Below, piece by piece: positions 26,799 through 27,176 of a stretch of DNA of 27,176 nucleotides; the first letter of the stretch is position 1; every line of letters starts with the position of its first letter. The DNA lies in assembly GCA_002344625.1 (NCBI GenBank), contig DDUE01000074.1, positions 1 through 27,176 on the forward strand, in the 5' to 3' direction. Made by a program: the position numbers and the translations under genes. The notes under the pieces were generated by a model, which was not told the origin of the DNA, ran no database searches, and worked only from the letters and a program-made list of their open reading frames with translations. The stretch comes from Rhodocyclaceae bacterium UBA2346. Its GTDB lineage: Bacteria; Pseudomonadota; Gammaproteobacteria; Burkholderiales; Rhodocyclaceae.

Positions 26799-27176
26799 AA
26801 CTACTGCTCGACGCAGGCAATTCGCGGATCAAGTGGGGCATCCTCGCCGACGGTCATTGGCTTGCCGAGGGCGCGATGGCGACCGCCGATGCGGAACAAC
26901 TCGCGAGCGTGGCCGCCCGGTTTCCAGGCATCGACGCGATTGTTGGCGCCAACGTCGCCGGCCCCGGTTTGGAACGGCTCATCGATCAGGCACTGGCCGA
27001 GCGCGGCGCGCCCAGATGGGTCAGAAGCACGCGCTCCTGCGGCGGGGGCGGCAACCTCTATGACAATCCGGCGCAAATCGGTGTCGACCCCCGGGGGGGC
27101 TTGGTTGGGGCGGGGCCCGCCGCCGCCCGGGGGCGGCGCGGGGGGGGGGGGGGCGGGCCGGGGCCCCCCCCCCGGG
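26795..27176 (+). CDS. coaX: Type III pantothenate kinase CoaX, truncated at window end
   Basis: The N-terminal ~127 codons of CoaX, which phosphorylates pantothenate in the first step of CoA synthesis. MKLLLDAGNSRIKWG (1-15) holds the phosphate-binding loop of the ASKHA fold. LYDNPAQIGVD (about 88-98) matches the conserved segment that normally continues as DRWAALIGA. Here the last ~29 codons are almost pure Gly/Pro/Arg from GC-only sequence, though LxGA stays in register, so base errors rather than a real variant are likely. The start overlaps birA (ATGA); birA-coaX adjacency is common in betaproteobacteria. Read only 26795 to about 27088 as reliable. Confidence 0.85.
   Translation, partial: MKLLLDAGNSRIKWGILADGHWLAEGAMATADAEQLASVAARFPGIDAIVGANVAGPGLERLIDQALAERGAPRWVRSTRSCGGGGNLYDNPAQIGVDPRGGLVGAGPAAARGRRGGGGGGPGPPPR
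27089..27176 (+). other. Low-quality GC homopolymer tail (probable contig end artefact)
   Basis: From 27107 to 27176 there is no A or T in 70 bases, with long G and C runs, unlike the rest of the window. The conserved CoaX reading after GVD breaks down at 27089 by apparent substitutions to G or C while the frame is kept. This fits failing base calls at a read or contig end. Confidence 0.8.

Noticed and set aside
27107..27176. GC-only palindromic tail as a structured element or G-quadruplex
   Set aside because: It coincides with loss of conserved coaX sequence and looks like failed base calling.

Overview
The window reads as a contiguous stretch of housekeeping chromosome from a GC-rich betaproteobacterium, most likely Rhodocyclales (the Azoarcus/Thauera/Aromatoleum group). 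This rests on gene order and family resemblance recalled from that group; no database search was run. Coding density is very high, many neighbours overlap by 4 bp, and there are no insertion sequences, phage genes or CRISPR arrays. The last ~90 bases (from about 27089) look like a low-quality contig end.

Layout. 1-94: N-terminus of ftsY on the minus strand. 233-4265: a plus-strand run of two M16 peptidase-family proteins (one catalytic, one not), rsmD, coaD and an Alvin-type 2[4Fe-4S] ferredoxin. 4328-7267: two minus-strand genes, a large dynamin-family GTPase and mutM (fpg). 7460-10719: a TPR protein, lolB, ispE and tRNA-Gln(TTG), closed by a strong terminator. 10801-14176: prs, rplY (long Ctc form), pth and ychF. 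14383-16133: an orphan periplasmic solute-binding protein and gluQ. 19734-16155 on the minus strand: rhodanese, nadA, a YbhP-like endonuclease/exonuclease/phosphatase protein and clsB. 19787-20965: a CDF metal transporter with an extended cytoplasmic tail. 21237-25883: the nitrogen-control locus glnA, a DUF4124 protein, ntrB (glnL) and ntrC (glnG). 25989 to the end: birA without a DNA-binding domain, and a truncated coaX.

How the genes work together. Several blocks are small modules. The ftsY/M16 block and the TPR-lolB block concern export and the cell envelope. prs-rplY-pth-ychF, with tRNA-Gln before it, serves nucleotide precursor supply and translation. YbhP-ClsB is a membrane-lipid module. 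glnA-DUF4124-ntrBC is the nitrogen-regulation circuit. coaD and coaX are two steps of coenzyme A synthesis at opposite ends of the window, and nadA and birA add two more cofactor steps.

The most informative non-coding signals lie in the nitrogen locus. Two near-identical NtrC-type operators match at 17 of 20 positions, one upstream of glnA and one ending 3 bp before the ntrC start codon. Sigma-54 (-24/-12) promoter matches precede glnA and also ntrB. Other structures worth a look are an extended hairpin in the leader of the TPR gene and competing hairpins, one of which covers the ribosome binding site, ahead of rplY. I found no clear defence or mobile system. The least characterised genes are the dynamin-like GTPase, the orphan solute-binding protein and the DUF4124 protein.
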